Source of the DNA: Eucalyptus grandis
Lineage: Eukaryota > Streptophyta > Magnoliopsida > Myrtales > Myrtaceae
Length of the DNA: 64,000 nt
Direction: 5' to 3'
Assembly (NCBI RefSeq): GCF_016545825.1
Contig: NC_052619.1
Location: 3,859,501 to 3,923,500, forward strand
How positions within the stretch are numbered: position 1 is the stretch's first letter; each line of letters starts with the position of its first letter. Under the pieces are notes generated by a model. It saw nothing but the letters and a program-made list of their open reading frames with translations. It had not been told where the DNA came from and searched no databases. The position numbers and the translations under genes are program-made. Shown piece by piece: positions 20,961 to 33,031 of this stretch.

Positions 20961-23900
20961 GTTTGCTCTATCTGCCAGCAAAGAATCCTCTTTATTTTTT
21001 AGATTTAGCTTTATATTGCAGTATTATGAAATTTACTCTGTTCTCTAGTTGGCGAGTTTCATCGGCATTTTATGTGCGAGGAGGATACACGGTGAGCAAA
21101 TCTGATCCCTCAAACGAAGAGGTTCATGTTCGTATTCTGTATAGAATTGGTAGTTAGGGGAGAGTTGTCACTTGTTTGGGTAAAAGCATTTATTTACACC
21201 ATGCATCCCAGGAAGCGTGTCGCAGCAAAATCTGCGACATATAAAAACTTAGTGAAGGAAGTAAAATTGCTTGATAAGGAGTAGTCTTCTTCTTCACATG
21301 TACGAATTCGAGGAAAAATTACTAAAAAATTATTAATATGTTGTGTAGATATTAATTTAGTCTTAAACTTTATAATTTGATCAATTTAATCCAAAATCTT
21401 CAACGACTTGCCAATATAATTTTTTTGGTCCAAATTTGGCCACCCAATGAGCTTAACCTTCAGGATTCAATTTAGGGAGGGCATATGACAGCATCGCACA
21501 TGTCTAACTAGGAGTCTAATTATTTCCTCATTTGGAAAGATAAGAGTTAGTAAACTAATTTTTTTGACTCATCTGATAGAATAGAGGACATGCATAAAAA
21601 ACAAAATTCTCATAATTCTTTAAATCAGAGAGATTTTATCAAATCTCTTTAACAAAGAACATTCACAAAAATATTGAAAAGGAGAAAACAAAAGTTCCCA
21701 AATCTTCACAAAAAGGGATATTTGAAAAAGCAAGTTTTATCACCAAATCGCGTTTTATCTATAATAATTAAAGTTAGGCTCTATAATGGCTTCATTTCGC
21801 AACCCAAGAGATATGGGGGAAAAGAACATTAAAAAAAAAAATCCAAAAAAAGAAAAGAAAAAGAAATCAGATACAGCTGAGGCATCTGCTACAAAATGCA
21901 CCACCGAAAGCAAAACATTCCATCTTCCCACTCAAACCAACTGCAGACATAACCCTCGGAACCGGTGAAGCTAGGCGAGACAAAAAGCCAACTGGAATTA
22001 ATTTCTCATCACTCATTATCTTTTTAGGAGATGTACCTCATAAAGTATTTGTGAAATCCAATTGGGAAAAAAGAAGAAGTAACTCATAGAAAGAAAAAAA
22101 AAATCCCTCACGTCACCAATAAGGACAATTAGCACGTAAGTACTTGAATGTTACAAAATACAAAATATTTTTGAAATGAATTAGATACTTATACGTTTTT
22201 TTTTTTTTTTTTTTCCTCCTCTACACTCACTCTTAGACTTTTGCCTACTCTACACTCACATCCCCCTCCTCTCGGACTAGATACTTATACGTTATTTTCT
22301 GCTTATTTGTCAGGAAATGTGGGATTGGCTCATGCTCAATTGGGCCAGGCTGAACTTCACCTGCAGATGCTTTGCTCCGAATCCGCCCACATCTAACTTT
22401 TCGGCCATTTGGTTTGGGACGGGATCGGACGTCGAAGCATCAAAACAAAATCAAGTGACCACACCGTTGAGGACCGACGTATGAACGCGCAAGATTTAAT
22501 GAATAGGTCATGGTACGCATCTAACTTGGTGGCTCACTAGTGATCCCTAAGCTCAAAGGTTGCCATCCAGTGCGCAATTGCAAGTCGCCATCCCAATTTG
22601 GAAAACATCATCCACGCAATATTGAGAGCTAGGTGAGATTCTTGATTTACTCAATTTTCTCAGATTTTATTGCCTAATCCATGGGATCTCGATTTATTTT
22701 GAATATTTGTTCGTTATTGCCATATCCAAGAGATCTCTTGATCTCTTATGAATTAGGGAAATCTTCCTAATTTTCGCAACGTGCATGACAGTCCGATTTC
22801 ACGCTCGAAATACGACTTGCAATCGCACGGAAAAATCACCAATTCGATCTCACGCTCGAGATACGATTCGTGATTTTGTTTAAAATTGGCTAATCCGATC
22901 TCATGCGCGAGATACGATTCGTCAATTTATTTCCAAAATTAAATGGACATGGATGATATGTTGCTTGATTTGTTGCTATGCTATTCTTTATGCCTTTATT
23001 TAATTGCTCCCATAAAGGAAAAACCCAAAAAAAAAATAGAGTTAGATTAAATGCATGTTAGGATATCACTTGTTTTGGGGTTATTTTGCATGTTTAGGAT
23101 AGGAAATTTATTTTGAATTTCTTAAATAAAAAGACCAAAAACATTAATTTAGGATGTTTTCTTCTCATTAATTTAAATTGCACATTTAATTATTTGGCAA
23201 TTTTAATTTCGAATTTTATTAAAAAAACAAAAAAGAAAACCTAGAATGAGGGCATTCTTTGCACGTCATTGCATTTTAGGGTAAAATTGCACGTAATTTA
23301 GTTCTAGATACTAGTTTTTAATTTATTATAAGTTTAGATAAATTTTTTTAGATAGATTGCATTTTAGTTAGGGATTTCTAAGTTAGGATAACATTCTTGT
23401 TTAAATTAGGATTTAGCTTAAGCTCATTCCTTCCTAATACAAATTAGATGATATTTTAATTTAGGTAGATAATTTTCACATTTTTATAATTTCGAATTTC
23501 AGGGAAAATACCAAAAAAAATGCCTTAGAATAAATTGCTTTCATTTTTTTAGTATAGACTGCATCTTATTATGTAATATAGTTTAGATCATGTTGCTATA
23601 TTAGATTATTAGCATGCATCGCATGATTTTCATTAAATAAAGTGAAAACAAAAATTGAAATTGCGCGTTAATTATAAATCATATCTAGGATTGTTGATGT
23701 GAATTATAATTTAACATTGTAGATGCTTTCATTACTATAAGGTAAGTCCTGAATTTTTTTTAGTTGCTTTCTTGAGTGCTAAATTGGTGGATTGTGCATC
23801 TGCATGATCACCTTACATGTTAAGTGAATTAAAATTAATTCAAGTTGCCTGTAAAATATTTTTTTCAAAATTAAAAGAGAAAGGTACCGGAAGGGCATTA

Positions 23901-25121
23901 GGGAAATCTAACGTAACTAAGTCCTTGTATTCCAAGTTTCTGGTTCATGGAAGTAGAATAATTATCCCATTATTTTACTTAGGTGTTTAATCGACCTACC
24001 ACAATTCGATTAGTGGTGACTCCCCTTTGCATGCTAGATATTTAAACCTAAGTCGTGAATTGATATGGGTGAGCTCGAGCTACCATTAGTCTAATTTTAG
24101 GTGGTGCACCCGAAATTTAGGTCGTGACAACCTAAAACGTTTATGGTTGTTTGAAACAAGGGCCTAATCCAATCAACTCACTCGTTGGCAAAAAAATCCA
24201 ACTAATCAGACATATTTTTTGTCCAAATACAATTTAAATTTAATTATATTAAAACTTAAAAAAAATGGAAAAACACAGGCGAAAGGGCTCCCTCCCATTT
24301 GTGATCGCCGCCCCATCGCTAGCGCAATAGTTAGTGACCCTCGCCTAAATGGGGGCAAAGGCGGGCAACCCTCACCTAGATCTAAGAGATAGTAAGGGTC
24401 AATAGGTCCCCACCCTTGGTCGATGAGGGTTGTCAATGCTCATCCATGTGTCAACGACCTCATCAGCCATCGCCGCCGTCGATGAGGCGAGGGCCCCGCC
24501 TGTGTTTTCCTTTTTTTTTTTTTTTAAGTTTTAGTTTTATTTTTATTTTTTACAAAAAAAAAGATTGAGAAAATAAAGAAAAAGAAAATTTAAATTTTTT
24601 GAAAAGACAAAATTACCCTTCATAACTAGTGAGTTCGGGTCTTCATTTGAGACTAATATGATCATTTCAAATTCTTATTTAAAATAATATCCACTTCAAG
24701 CCCTTATTTGCAATAATATCAATTTCAGACCCTTATAATTAACTTGATCTATATTGTGAAAACACTTACATATCTAACTCGATTTAAGAAATCTCGTGTC
24801 TGAATCGAGGTGAGACCATGAAAGCATAGGATCAAGTGAAGGCGAAAGAGAGGAGAGAAAGAGTCATAGAGGTGGGCGGATTAAGTCTAAAGTTTTGTTT
24901 ATTTTACGGAAAATAAATTATTTGAAAACATTCTCCTAAAAATGATCATTTTTACTGTTGGAATAATTAGTCAATAAATAATATTTTCTAAATCATTTAT
25001 TTTCTACGAAACAAACGTAATAATAACTCTACAATTTTTAACCCATTTCATTAAATATGAATTAAAAATTGGCCTATAATCTATTTTAACAGGTCTTAGG
25101 AAAACTCCCCATATACTACAC
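20961..25121. other. repeat-rich intergenic region without genes
   Basis: Very AT-rich. It includes a poly-T run near 22198-22215 and a threefold motif at 22795-22925 (CGATCTCACGCTCGAGATACG type). The low-complexity stretch 22620-24180 reads like LTR or untranslated retrotransposon DNA without identifiable ends. Foldback-style phrases lie at 21310-21430 and 24600-24740. No coding call is possible. Confidence 0.5.
22795..22925. repeat. three diverged copies of a CGATCTCACGCTCGAGATACGATT motif
   Basis: The core (C/T)CACGCTCGA(G/A)ATACGA recurs at about 22800, 22850 and 22900 with AT-rich spacers of 40-50 bases. The core contains the palindrome CTCGAG in the middle copy. Confidence 0.7.
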
Positions 25122-25440
25122 ATTCACTCCTAAATTTTCGTTTCACTTTCCTCAAAATATTTAATTTTTTTCCTATTTTTTTAGTGAAAAGAAAGGAAAG
25201 ATTCCAATAACGGGACAAGCAAATGCGCTTCCACATGGTCAAACTATCAAAAGTTGATTTGGAAACAAACGTAATAATAACTCTACACATTCACTCCTAA
25301 ATTTTCGTTCTTCACTTTCCTCAGAATATTTCATTTTTTCCTATTTTTTTGGTGGAAAGAAAGGAAAGATTCCAATAACGGGACAAGCTAGTACGCTTCC
25401 ATATGGTCAAACTATCAAAAGTTGATTTGGAAAGAAAATC
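25122..25440. repeat. two-copy tandem duplication of about 165 bp
   Basis: The first unit starts at 25122 (CACATTCACTCCTAAATTTTCG) and the second near 25286. Both end with the phrase CTATCAAAAGTTGATTTGGAAA. A few substitutions and small indels separate the copies. Non-coding. Confidence 0.85.
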
Positions 25441-26892
25441 ATGTTGTTTCCCAGAGTCAGTTGACATTGATAGTAGGGGCAATGACCCCACTTGGCACGT
25501 TTACTTAGATTGATTATTTTCACGAAAAATTAATTCCTTATAAAATATTTTCTTAATAATAATAATACTTATTTATGTCTCTTTGAAGAATAAATGAATG
25601 AAAAATATTTTCATAATTCACAAAAATATTTAGATAAATTTATTATTGATAAAAAAACATTTTTTTATTGGTTAGTCATTCAAAACGATAAAATCGATGA
25701 CTTTTAGAATTTTTTTTATTTTCACGAAATAAAAGGAGTATACTTTTATTTTGAAATGAGGCATTTTGTGAAAAGTCTCGGACATTTATAAGTGTTGGGG
25801 AGAGTCTTTAGATCTGTAGGTCCATGAAATAGGCATCATATTCTTGGCGGATTTATAGAAAGTAGCAAATCTTTTTTCCAATTTTTGCACTTGAAAGATC
25901 AATGCCTTAAGGTTCGATCTAAGATTCCATTTTTTTCATGGAAAATGAACAGTTTGGAAAATATTTTCCTAAAAATAATTACTTGTATCGCTTATAAAAA
26001 TGTATGAATGAAAAATATTTTCGTCTCTATGAAAATGGTTAAACATAAATTATTATCAATAATGAGAATATTTTTTATTGACTAATTATTTCAGATGATA
26101 CGACCAATCAAATTCATGATTTTTTTTTAATTATTCATTTTCCATTAAACTAACATAGCCTAAACATATTTTCATAATCACTGTATCCATATCTTCTTCA
26201 AAGAGGCATAATCTTAATCAAGCAATTAAGTATCAATGAATTAAATACTCGAATGTCAACGAAATCATTTCTTATTTGATATGTTGATATCTAACCCTTC
26301 TAATTATTCATTGATACAATTAAGCAAATGTGACAAGCTGAATAGGTTCTTTGAAGGGCTTTCGTGTTCTCAACCTTCTTCGATCGCAGGAAATTTCTTC
26401 TAGCGGGTGGTTACAAACATGGACATCGTCCTTGTATAAATTTAACTGAAAATAAATTGGGGAAGGATCTTCATAAATTTTAATTTGTCAATCATGCACA
26501 AAATCTCCTTCAACTGAAGAGGGAGGAAAATATGACCTTCTTGAGAAAGTGACGAACCATCCAGTGGAAGCTCATGTAAATGCAAAGAGCAGGAAGACAA
26601 AAAAAAAATCATAATTTGGGAGGTCAATTCATTGAGGAGAAAATGCTTCTTGTGCTGACTTTGGTCTAGCGGCTTTGGTCTAGCAGAGCTCAGTGACTTG
26701 AACCAAAGCCAATTAACTAATATGGACAGGGAAAAGGAACACACTTAGCCATTTATTGAACAAGCAAGAGCATCGTTTTTTTTATTCGACACTTGGTCTC
26801 AAATTGAATACGAGCACTGCTTACAGAGCGCTCAATTCTCCGGACAGTCGATCGACGACAACTTACACTTCCTCAAACGGGTAATTCTCGTA
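25441..26892. other. intergenic, no confident gene
   Basis: AT-rich with several AAAATATTTTC phrases typical of degenerate foldback elements. A 100-codon minus-strand frame (26442-26744) is leucine- and serine-rich, but I could not place it in a family. Confidence 0.45.
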
Positions 26893-28118
26893 TCTCATCC
26901 TACCGCAATATGATAAACATAATCAATCATAATTTTTCACTATAAAAGAATGTGTTTTCTATGGTCTGTTAAGTAGAGTATAATATAGGTCTCTTTTTTA
27001 TTCGATATGCAATTGATCTTTTCTATTAATTATAATTTGCTTTCAAAGAATTTTTTGTATACTTGTTTGCAAATTGCAATTCCTCGTTTCTCACATTTTC
27101 AAGGAAGCAAAATAAGAGTTGATAGACATGATAATGACTTGTAAATCCTTTCACGAGAACACTCATTTGGATTTGGAATATAATTTTACATCTAATTAGC
27201 CTAAAGGTAATTTTTTTATAGAAATACTTTGTTAAAAGAGGGTTTTTATGCACTTTGTCGATATACGTGTTTGTGTTAACTCATTTTAACATACAACTAT
27301 ATATAACAAAGTTGTTCTTTCTGAAGTTCAAACTAGATGTCCAATGTGGTCCAGTCTTTATAAGATTCTCTAGACAAATCAATTGTCTTTCACGGAATTA
27401 CAAATTCGATTCATGTATTGAGCGAATATCTGAACAACTCGTGTTGCGTTACTTAGTTGTGCCGTATCTGGTGTTAGAAAACTCTTTGGTCATCGAGCAT
27501 TCCGGTGGGGCTGAGGTTGGCAAGCCGGACTTTTGGGCGTTATCATATATTTTTGCCTATCTTTTACTTGTCAAAAAAGAGACTTTACGCGGAAATGCTT
27601 CCCTACTATATTATTCAGAGTTAATAAAGATTTAGTCATGATCTTTCATTTGTCTATCTTAGAGAAAGAATCTAGAATCTACTTGATTACATATTCTCGA
27701 TAGATTTTTTATTTTTCGGAATATATTCCCCTTAGATTAAAGACATAAGAAATTCATCCCATCAACATCAAGTTCTACTTTTTTCAAATCATGGTCTTGC
27801 ATAATTAGATTTTTCTCAACATTAACATATGTGGTCATCAGACTTAAAACTATACCATATCAAATATATATTTTAGCGTTTTGGCTATAGCTGCTAATTT
27901 TTGAATGTCTACAGTGACTCACGCCTTTTTTTTATATTTATTTTCAGTGTAATAAAAGAACTAGATATAAAATAGAAAATGGCACAAAAAACGCTAACGA
28001 CTGAAGGATTAGGGTTGTTCGATTCCAATATGGGCTAGTTCTGGGTCCATAATCTGGAACCGGCAAGATCGGGACAAGGAACCGGCCCGTTTCAAATTTT
28101 GGATGGAAAAGGCAAGCT
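26893..28118. repeat. duplicated upstream flank of the PME locus, copy B
   Basis: Collinear with 1004-2165. At GATGGAAAAGGCAAG (28102-28115) the sequence switches from promoter-distal flank to PME exon 2, skipping the equivalent of about 2166-4776 of copy A. Three or so filler bases sit at the junction. Confidence 0.9.
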
Positions 28119-28539
28119 TAACTTCGTGACCGCGCAGGGCCGGACAAGCCCATACCAGGACACGGGCATCTCGATACACGACTGCAAGATCGGGGCTGCT
28201 TCAGATTCGGTCCCGCTGGAGTCCAAGCCCACGACCTTCCTCGGGAGGCCATGGAAACAGTACTCTCGGACCGTCGTGATGCAGTCTCTCTTGGACGGCT
28301 CGATCCATCCTCTGGGATGGTCTCCGTGGTCCGGCGATTTCACCCTGAAGACGCTTTTCTACGGCGAGTATCGAAACTCGGGACCTGGCGCGCTGATCGC
28401 CAGAAGAGTCAAGTGGGCTTCATACCATGGCTCCCTCACATCAGCACAGGCTCAGCCATTCACGGTTGCACAGTTCATTTCGGGGAATTTGTGGTTGCCA
28501 TCGACTAGCGTATCTTTTGATTCTGGGTTGATTGGATGA
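28119..28539 (+). pseudogene. truncated pectin methylesterase copy (3' part of exon 2 only)
   Basis: About 139 codons match residues 398-537 of the intact gene at 3462-5196, with eight amino-acid differences that I counted by eye. It retains LGRPW and the C-terminus and stops at the same TGA. It lacks signal peptide, pro-domain, the QDTLY and DFIFG catalytic aspartates, and the promoter, so it cannot make an active enzyme. The open frame is fused to an upstream ATG at about 28099 by the deletion junction, giving an apparent 146-residue ORF. The open frame and few changes suggest a fairly young event. Confidence 0.95.
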
Positions 28540-28840
28540 ATGTTCCTCCTTTTTTTGGAATTTGTTCTGTTGATATGCACAAGGAAAAGTTTGGTGTTTA
28601 GGATTGGCAAAACCTTGGTTTGGATGTTTTCATGTTGTTGCATTTTCGTTGCAATTATTGATGTGATGTCTTTTTGAGAAGGTAGCGTTTCTCCTCTTTT
28701 TTTCCCTCATGTCCTGTTTTGGCATTGTCTTTTTTCAAAATGAAGCATATGGAATCCACAAGGAATTCAAACCCAGAAACGAGGATCAATGTCGACCCGA
28801 CAATGAAGCAATCCAAGGTCAAACTAAATGCTATATGATG
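28540..28840. repeat. PME 3' flank, duplicated (copy B)
   Basis: Collinear with 5197-5490; marks the right edge of the duplication. Confidence 0.85.
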
Positions 28841-28849
28841 GGCAATTTT

Positions 28850-29340
28850 CCGGTGCTAATATATTTATGATAGAATCGATAAATGTAAGCAACTTTGGAT
28901 AAAGAAATATATTGGTCACCGTTTTTTGGTAGCTTGATGGTAACTTAGTGATACTTTTATGAAATTTCCAACTCTTAGTTGTACATTATCAATTTTTCGC
29001 ATCTTTTATCAACTTTTATTTGATTTTTGTATCAACGCCTTAAATTTATCAATGCTCATACAAATATACCGATTTTTAATCAAGTGACTTATAATTTTTT
29101 TTTTGAATAAAATTACAAACTATTTTGAGTTATTTACTAGCATTTTTTGATTTTTATTCATTTATTAGCTTTTATTACTGTTTACCGATTATTTGTATTC
29201 TTCATAAATGCCTTACTCTTATATGAATTAATAAACTTTGTTATTTTGTATAACTATCGAGTTAATCTCTCATTAGGGTACGAAATAGTTTTAATATACA
29301 AAATCTCATTTGAGTTTCTTATCGAGGATTTTTTCTATTA
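28850..29340. repeat. degenerate ATCAACTT-type repeat region, copy 1
   Basis: AT-rich DNA in which phrases like TTATCAACTTTTATTTGA recur at irregular spacings of about 30-40 bases. The region at 43490-43960 has the same character. Non-coding. Confidence 0.5.
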
Positions 29341-29823
29341 AATTTAAAACTTATATGAATTTAATGAACTTCACTAACTTAGTAACTTGTACCAGTTTAT
29401 CTCTATTAAAGTAACACTAGAAAGGAACGAAACTTGTACATCTCCAGCTAGAGAAATTGCAAATCATTTTCTAAGATGTGCAAGCGATATTTCCTAGACA
29501 ACTGGTTTGTTTGTTGCATCTTATCAAAAGTCAAAAGAAAACTTTTACTTTCCCACCAAAATCTTATATACTGTTCAAATTTGGAAAAAATTAGTCATGA
29601 ATACATGTGTCAACGTCAATACATTGAGAAAGTTTCATGTGTTCAAGAGAGAAAGGTCAAGGTACATAAATTGCAAGCTTTGAGAAAAAACGAAAAATCA
29701 CAAGTGAAAACAAAGCATTCTAGTACTAAATGCATGGGTGTGAAACTCAAATGCAAAAGGTGAACGAGCAAATTCACCAAACATACATATACATAGAGAG
29801 ACATCATTTAACATGAAATCGCA
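29341..29823. other. intergenic, no gene seen
   Basis: A 95-codon lysine-rich plus-strand frame (29476-29763) has no recognisable motif and plain AT-rich composition; not supported as a gene. Confidence 0.5.
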
Positions 29824-30153
29824 TTAGTCATCAAAATGATGATTCTCAAGCCTAATTTTACAATCCTTGAGCTGAATTTGAGCCTCGATAATGAATTTGT
29901 ACGCATCTATTGTCTTTCGTTTGCATAACTCAAGCACAGGCAATAATAATCATGCTTAAGCTCTCTGTTACAAGCTCCATCACCCTCACGATATTAAGGA
30001 GACAAATCGCCTTTTGGAGTCTTGGGATAATAATCGTCCCTTTTGGATGAGGTGAGCTCTACTATCTATCATGTCGAGAATATGTTCAACAGAGTTTAAA
30101 TTAGGACTGTCCTGAGGACAATTTTCCTCACTACATATTTAAAATACAAATGT
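29824..30153 (-). pseudogene. Gnk2/DUF26 cysteine-rich secretory protein, pseudogene 2
   Basis: On the minus strand, an I-C-S-E-E-N block near 30130 is followed by S-V-E-H-I-L-D-M-I. After frame changes a G-A-C-N-R-E-L block follows near 29980. The end, A-Q-I-Q-L-K-D-C-K-I-R-L-E-N, lies before a TAA at 29824-29826. This is the Gnk2 order. The reading frame shifts at least twice, an in-frame stop lies near the 5' end, and the tyrosine of R-Y-E is leucine. It is clearly dead. Confidence 0.75.
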
Positions 30154-32654
30154 AGTATCCGGATTACCCCTTAGTATGTTGAGACAACTCAAGAACACAA
30201 TGAAAATAAAGTGCCATTTTTTTTGAGAAAGTGCCACCTATATTATCAGGTGGTGGAGGTGTAGCTTTGATATCAGATTCAAAACCCCGACAATGTTGGC
30301 TATAAAAAAGGAGAAATATTATTTTTGATGGCCGACACGAGTTACTTTTGGGTTATCCTGTTAGAAATCCTTGCATTCTCTCTCTTTTCAATTAATATTT
30401 TTACTTCCTTCTTTTTCTTTCTTTTTTCTTCTTCTTCCTCCGCTCACTCCGCCGGGGACAACAACGCCTCATCTCGACTCAAACTCACTGTCAACTTCAT
30501 CCTGTGAATCGTCTCCCACCACCACCTCACCGTCGTCTCAGTCTTCCATCGTTGAGCTCGAGCTTGGCCGGCACAACGGAGCCCGCCATTTGACGAACCT
30601 CGCCACCGCCTCCGCATCTGCCTCGTCCATTGCCTTCGCTGTCCAAAGAAACCACGCCCAAGGACGCTGTGTGTTCTCTCTGTCTATCTCTTAACTGGCT
30701 CTGTCTCGCCCTCTCCACCGCCCGACGAGCCGCGCTGCCTCCACCTAGGTACTGTTTTGGAGAGAGAAACGCGAAGGGAGAGAGAGAGAGAGAGAGAGAG
30801 TCTCTCCGCTTGAAATTGAAATAAAGAGACGGAGAAGGTTTCTGGCACGGTGGAGCCTGGAAGACACGTGTCTTTCAGTGAATGGAGTGGGCACGCTGGA
30901 ATCCCAGCTCTATCTAATATTTTCTTTGGGGTCGGAGCTGGAAAAAATAAAAGTTGAACGACTTGAGCTATCTCGAAAGAAATCAAGCAAAGATCATTCT
31001 TCTCTGTGGTTATGGGAGCTGGAGCTGCAGAAACCAAGAAGAGGGCTCATATATGGACCATCTGTTGTGGCAACTTCTTTATGGAGCTTATTAAATCAAG
31101 CAAGGGCTCAAAAAGCTTCCTTAAAGGCAAGGCATGCTGCTGATGAGTTTAACAAAGTCAAATGCCAACTTCTCTATGTTGACTGCAAGATAAAGGAATT
31201 GAAGTATCTATTCTCGATTTCTCCTGTGGGCCTTTGCCTACACAAATGAGCATGCTAAGTCACTCCCTAATCATTTTTTTTAATCATTTCATATGGTCTA
31301 AACTGCTTTTTTGCGTGCCTTGGTAGGTTAATGACGCGTCTAGAGGACCGGTGCCAGATTTTTCTACATCTACTGCGCATTCTTCTTTATCTGCACTTGA
31401 CCCACCACATGATGGGGTAGTAAGAATAGTGTAAAATAGAGTAGCATTATGGCTTAATGGGACTTTAAGAAAGAATAATCAAGAAACATGAGAGAAAGAG
31501 GGTGAAACAGTGAAAATGCAAAAAAGAAAAAAGAAAAAGAAATGAGCAGATGAAGTATAGTAAAGTCAGATTTTTTGAAGAATTTTCTCTCCGTGTGCAT
31601 TTCCTGATGCCTGGTGACAGGAGAAGTTTAATGGCTGATGCTGAGGAAACTTTCATGGCTAATTCATGATGACGATGACGGTGATGATCATGAAGAGCAG
31701 GAAGAAGAAGAGGAGGAGGATGAATTCGTGCTTATATACCCGACCTGCAGAAGAAGAGATCATAGTAGATGACACATTTGGACTTTTTGTTGTTAAAACG
31801 ACTCGAAGACTTAATCCCCTTTAAAACTTGTCTTTAATACTAGTAGCAGGTACTACATGATCTGATATGATACATTCTGTACTTGAGTTTGAAATACTCC
31901 AGTAGAAGATCTCTGGAGTTAGCTTGAAGCTTCATTTTTTTTTTTTGTCATAATATTTTGAAGTTAGCTTGAAGCTTCATTGTCTAGTTATATTTTGCAT
32001 ATTTTGTGTCCAAAATTTGTGATATATCATGTCATAGATGGCGGTCCTATTCACGACAGTTTTAAATGTCCCCATGCATTAGTGGCCCTAATGTGGTGAC
32101 GCTACAGATTTCTCTGAAAAGAATTTTCTGTGACACTAGCAAACCGTCGTCAAAAGATTATAGAGGTGTTCAACTAGTATTTGATGATACATTTCTAGCG
32201 ACAGTTTTTCCTTCTATGGTGTCATTTAGGGAAATTGCTGCCATGGCATCTGGCATCGTCTTTCCTTCTTTCAGCGACTTCCTGATATTCCCTTAGTGAC
32301 TGTTTCTGTTATAGTGAAAGTTTTCACCAACATCAAACAAATTTAGAAAAAACAAAGGGACTTTCCATTATTGTGCAAAGAACTCGAGTAAAAATTGATC
32401 TTGGAGAATCAGGTTCATTGATAACCAGCACCAACTCAGATTTCATCTGGCTTTTCCTTGCCTTCAAAGAGGCTTCTGTGCTCTATCCCCAGTTATTATA
32501 ACTCGCGCGCTAGCCCTAGAACTATTTCAAGGAGTTGGCACTCTTGAATACCCAGATACAGGTGAGTAAGGAAGTGCCGTATCAGGCAAATTTATTGAAC
32601 ATGCTTGCCTATTAGACAAGACCCACTCTCCTCTATATCAAGATAGATTCTCAA
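30154..32654. other. mixed intergenic region with coding-like fragments
   Basis: A CT-rich then Ser/Thr-rich stretch lies at 30400-30700, an AG microsatellite at about 30778-30800, and a 123-codon frame at 30878-31249 (listed separately). A GAA/GAT-rich acidic stretch lies at 31669-31722. At 31950-31990 the phrase GTTAGCTTGAAGCTTCATT is repeated from 31918. No complete gene was recognised. Confidence 0.4.
30878..31249 (+). other. unrecognised coding-like frame, 123 codons
   Basis: This charged, alpha-helical frame has K-S-S-K-D-H-S-S-L-W, W-E-L-E-L-Q-K and A-R-H-A-A-D-E-F-N-K-V-K blocks, looking like coiled-coil protein sequence rather than random AT-rich DNA. Downstream, an acidic run (31669-31722, Asp/Glu) after a possible acceptor at about 31325 could be later exons of the same decayed gene. 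I do not recognise the family and see no convincing start. Confidence 0.35.
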
Positions 32655-33031
32655 TTATTCACGAAACATGTAATATTCATACCTAAGTCTACAGCCCTTG
32701 AGCTGTATTTGAGCCCCAATAGAATAGCAGCATGCATCATATAATTGTCCCTGAGCCGAAACCATGCATGCAGCGCAATCTTCACGCTGAAGCGCTCCAT
32801 TGCAAGCTCCATGGCCTTCGCACAAAGGCACCTAAATATGCCTCTGGATGATGTCTCATGAACCAGTCGGTCCAAAACATATAGCACAGAATCCTTGTAG
32901 AGATCCTGTGGAGGGATATCTTCCACAGCACACGTTGTATACACAAGGGCAGTGTCTGCATCGCCCCTTGCGACATTGAAACCACCAAAGAACACAATCA
33001 AGATAAAGACAAGTTTCTGAGATGGAGCCAT
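32651..33031 (-). pseudogene. Gnk2/DUF26 secretory protein, frameshifted (pseudogene 3)
   Basis: The minus-strand ATG at 33031 opens a good signal peptide (L-V-F-I-L-I-V-F-F-G-G). It is followed by D-A-D-T-A-L-V-Y-T-T-C and a Gnk2 N-half through V-H-E-T near 32850. About 10-20 expected codons are then missing and the frame shifts. In the other frame the C-half is complete: G-A-C-N-G-A-L, D-C-A-A-C, G-A-Q-I-Q-L, R-L-R-Y-E, ending at TAA 32655-32657. Every Gnk2 cysteine of the C-half is kept. This is the best preserved of the three copies and is broken mainly by one indel, so an assembly error should be excluded. A functional protein would be a secreted, antifungal-type Gnk2 protein. Confidence 0.8.

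Noticed and set aside
26442..26744. 100-codon minus frame resembling leucine-rich sequence
   Set aside because: No recognisable LRR spacing or NB-ARC neighbour; composition alone is not enough.
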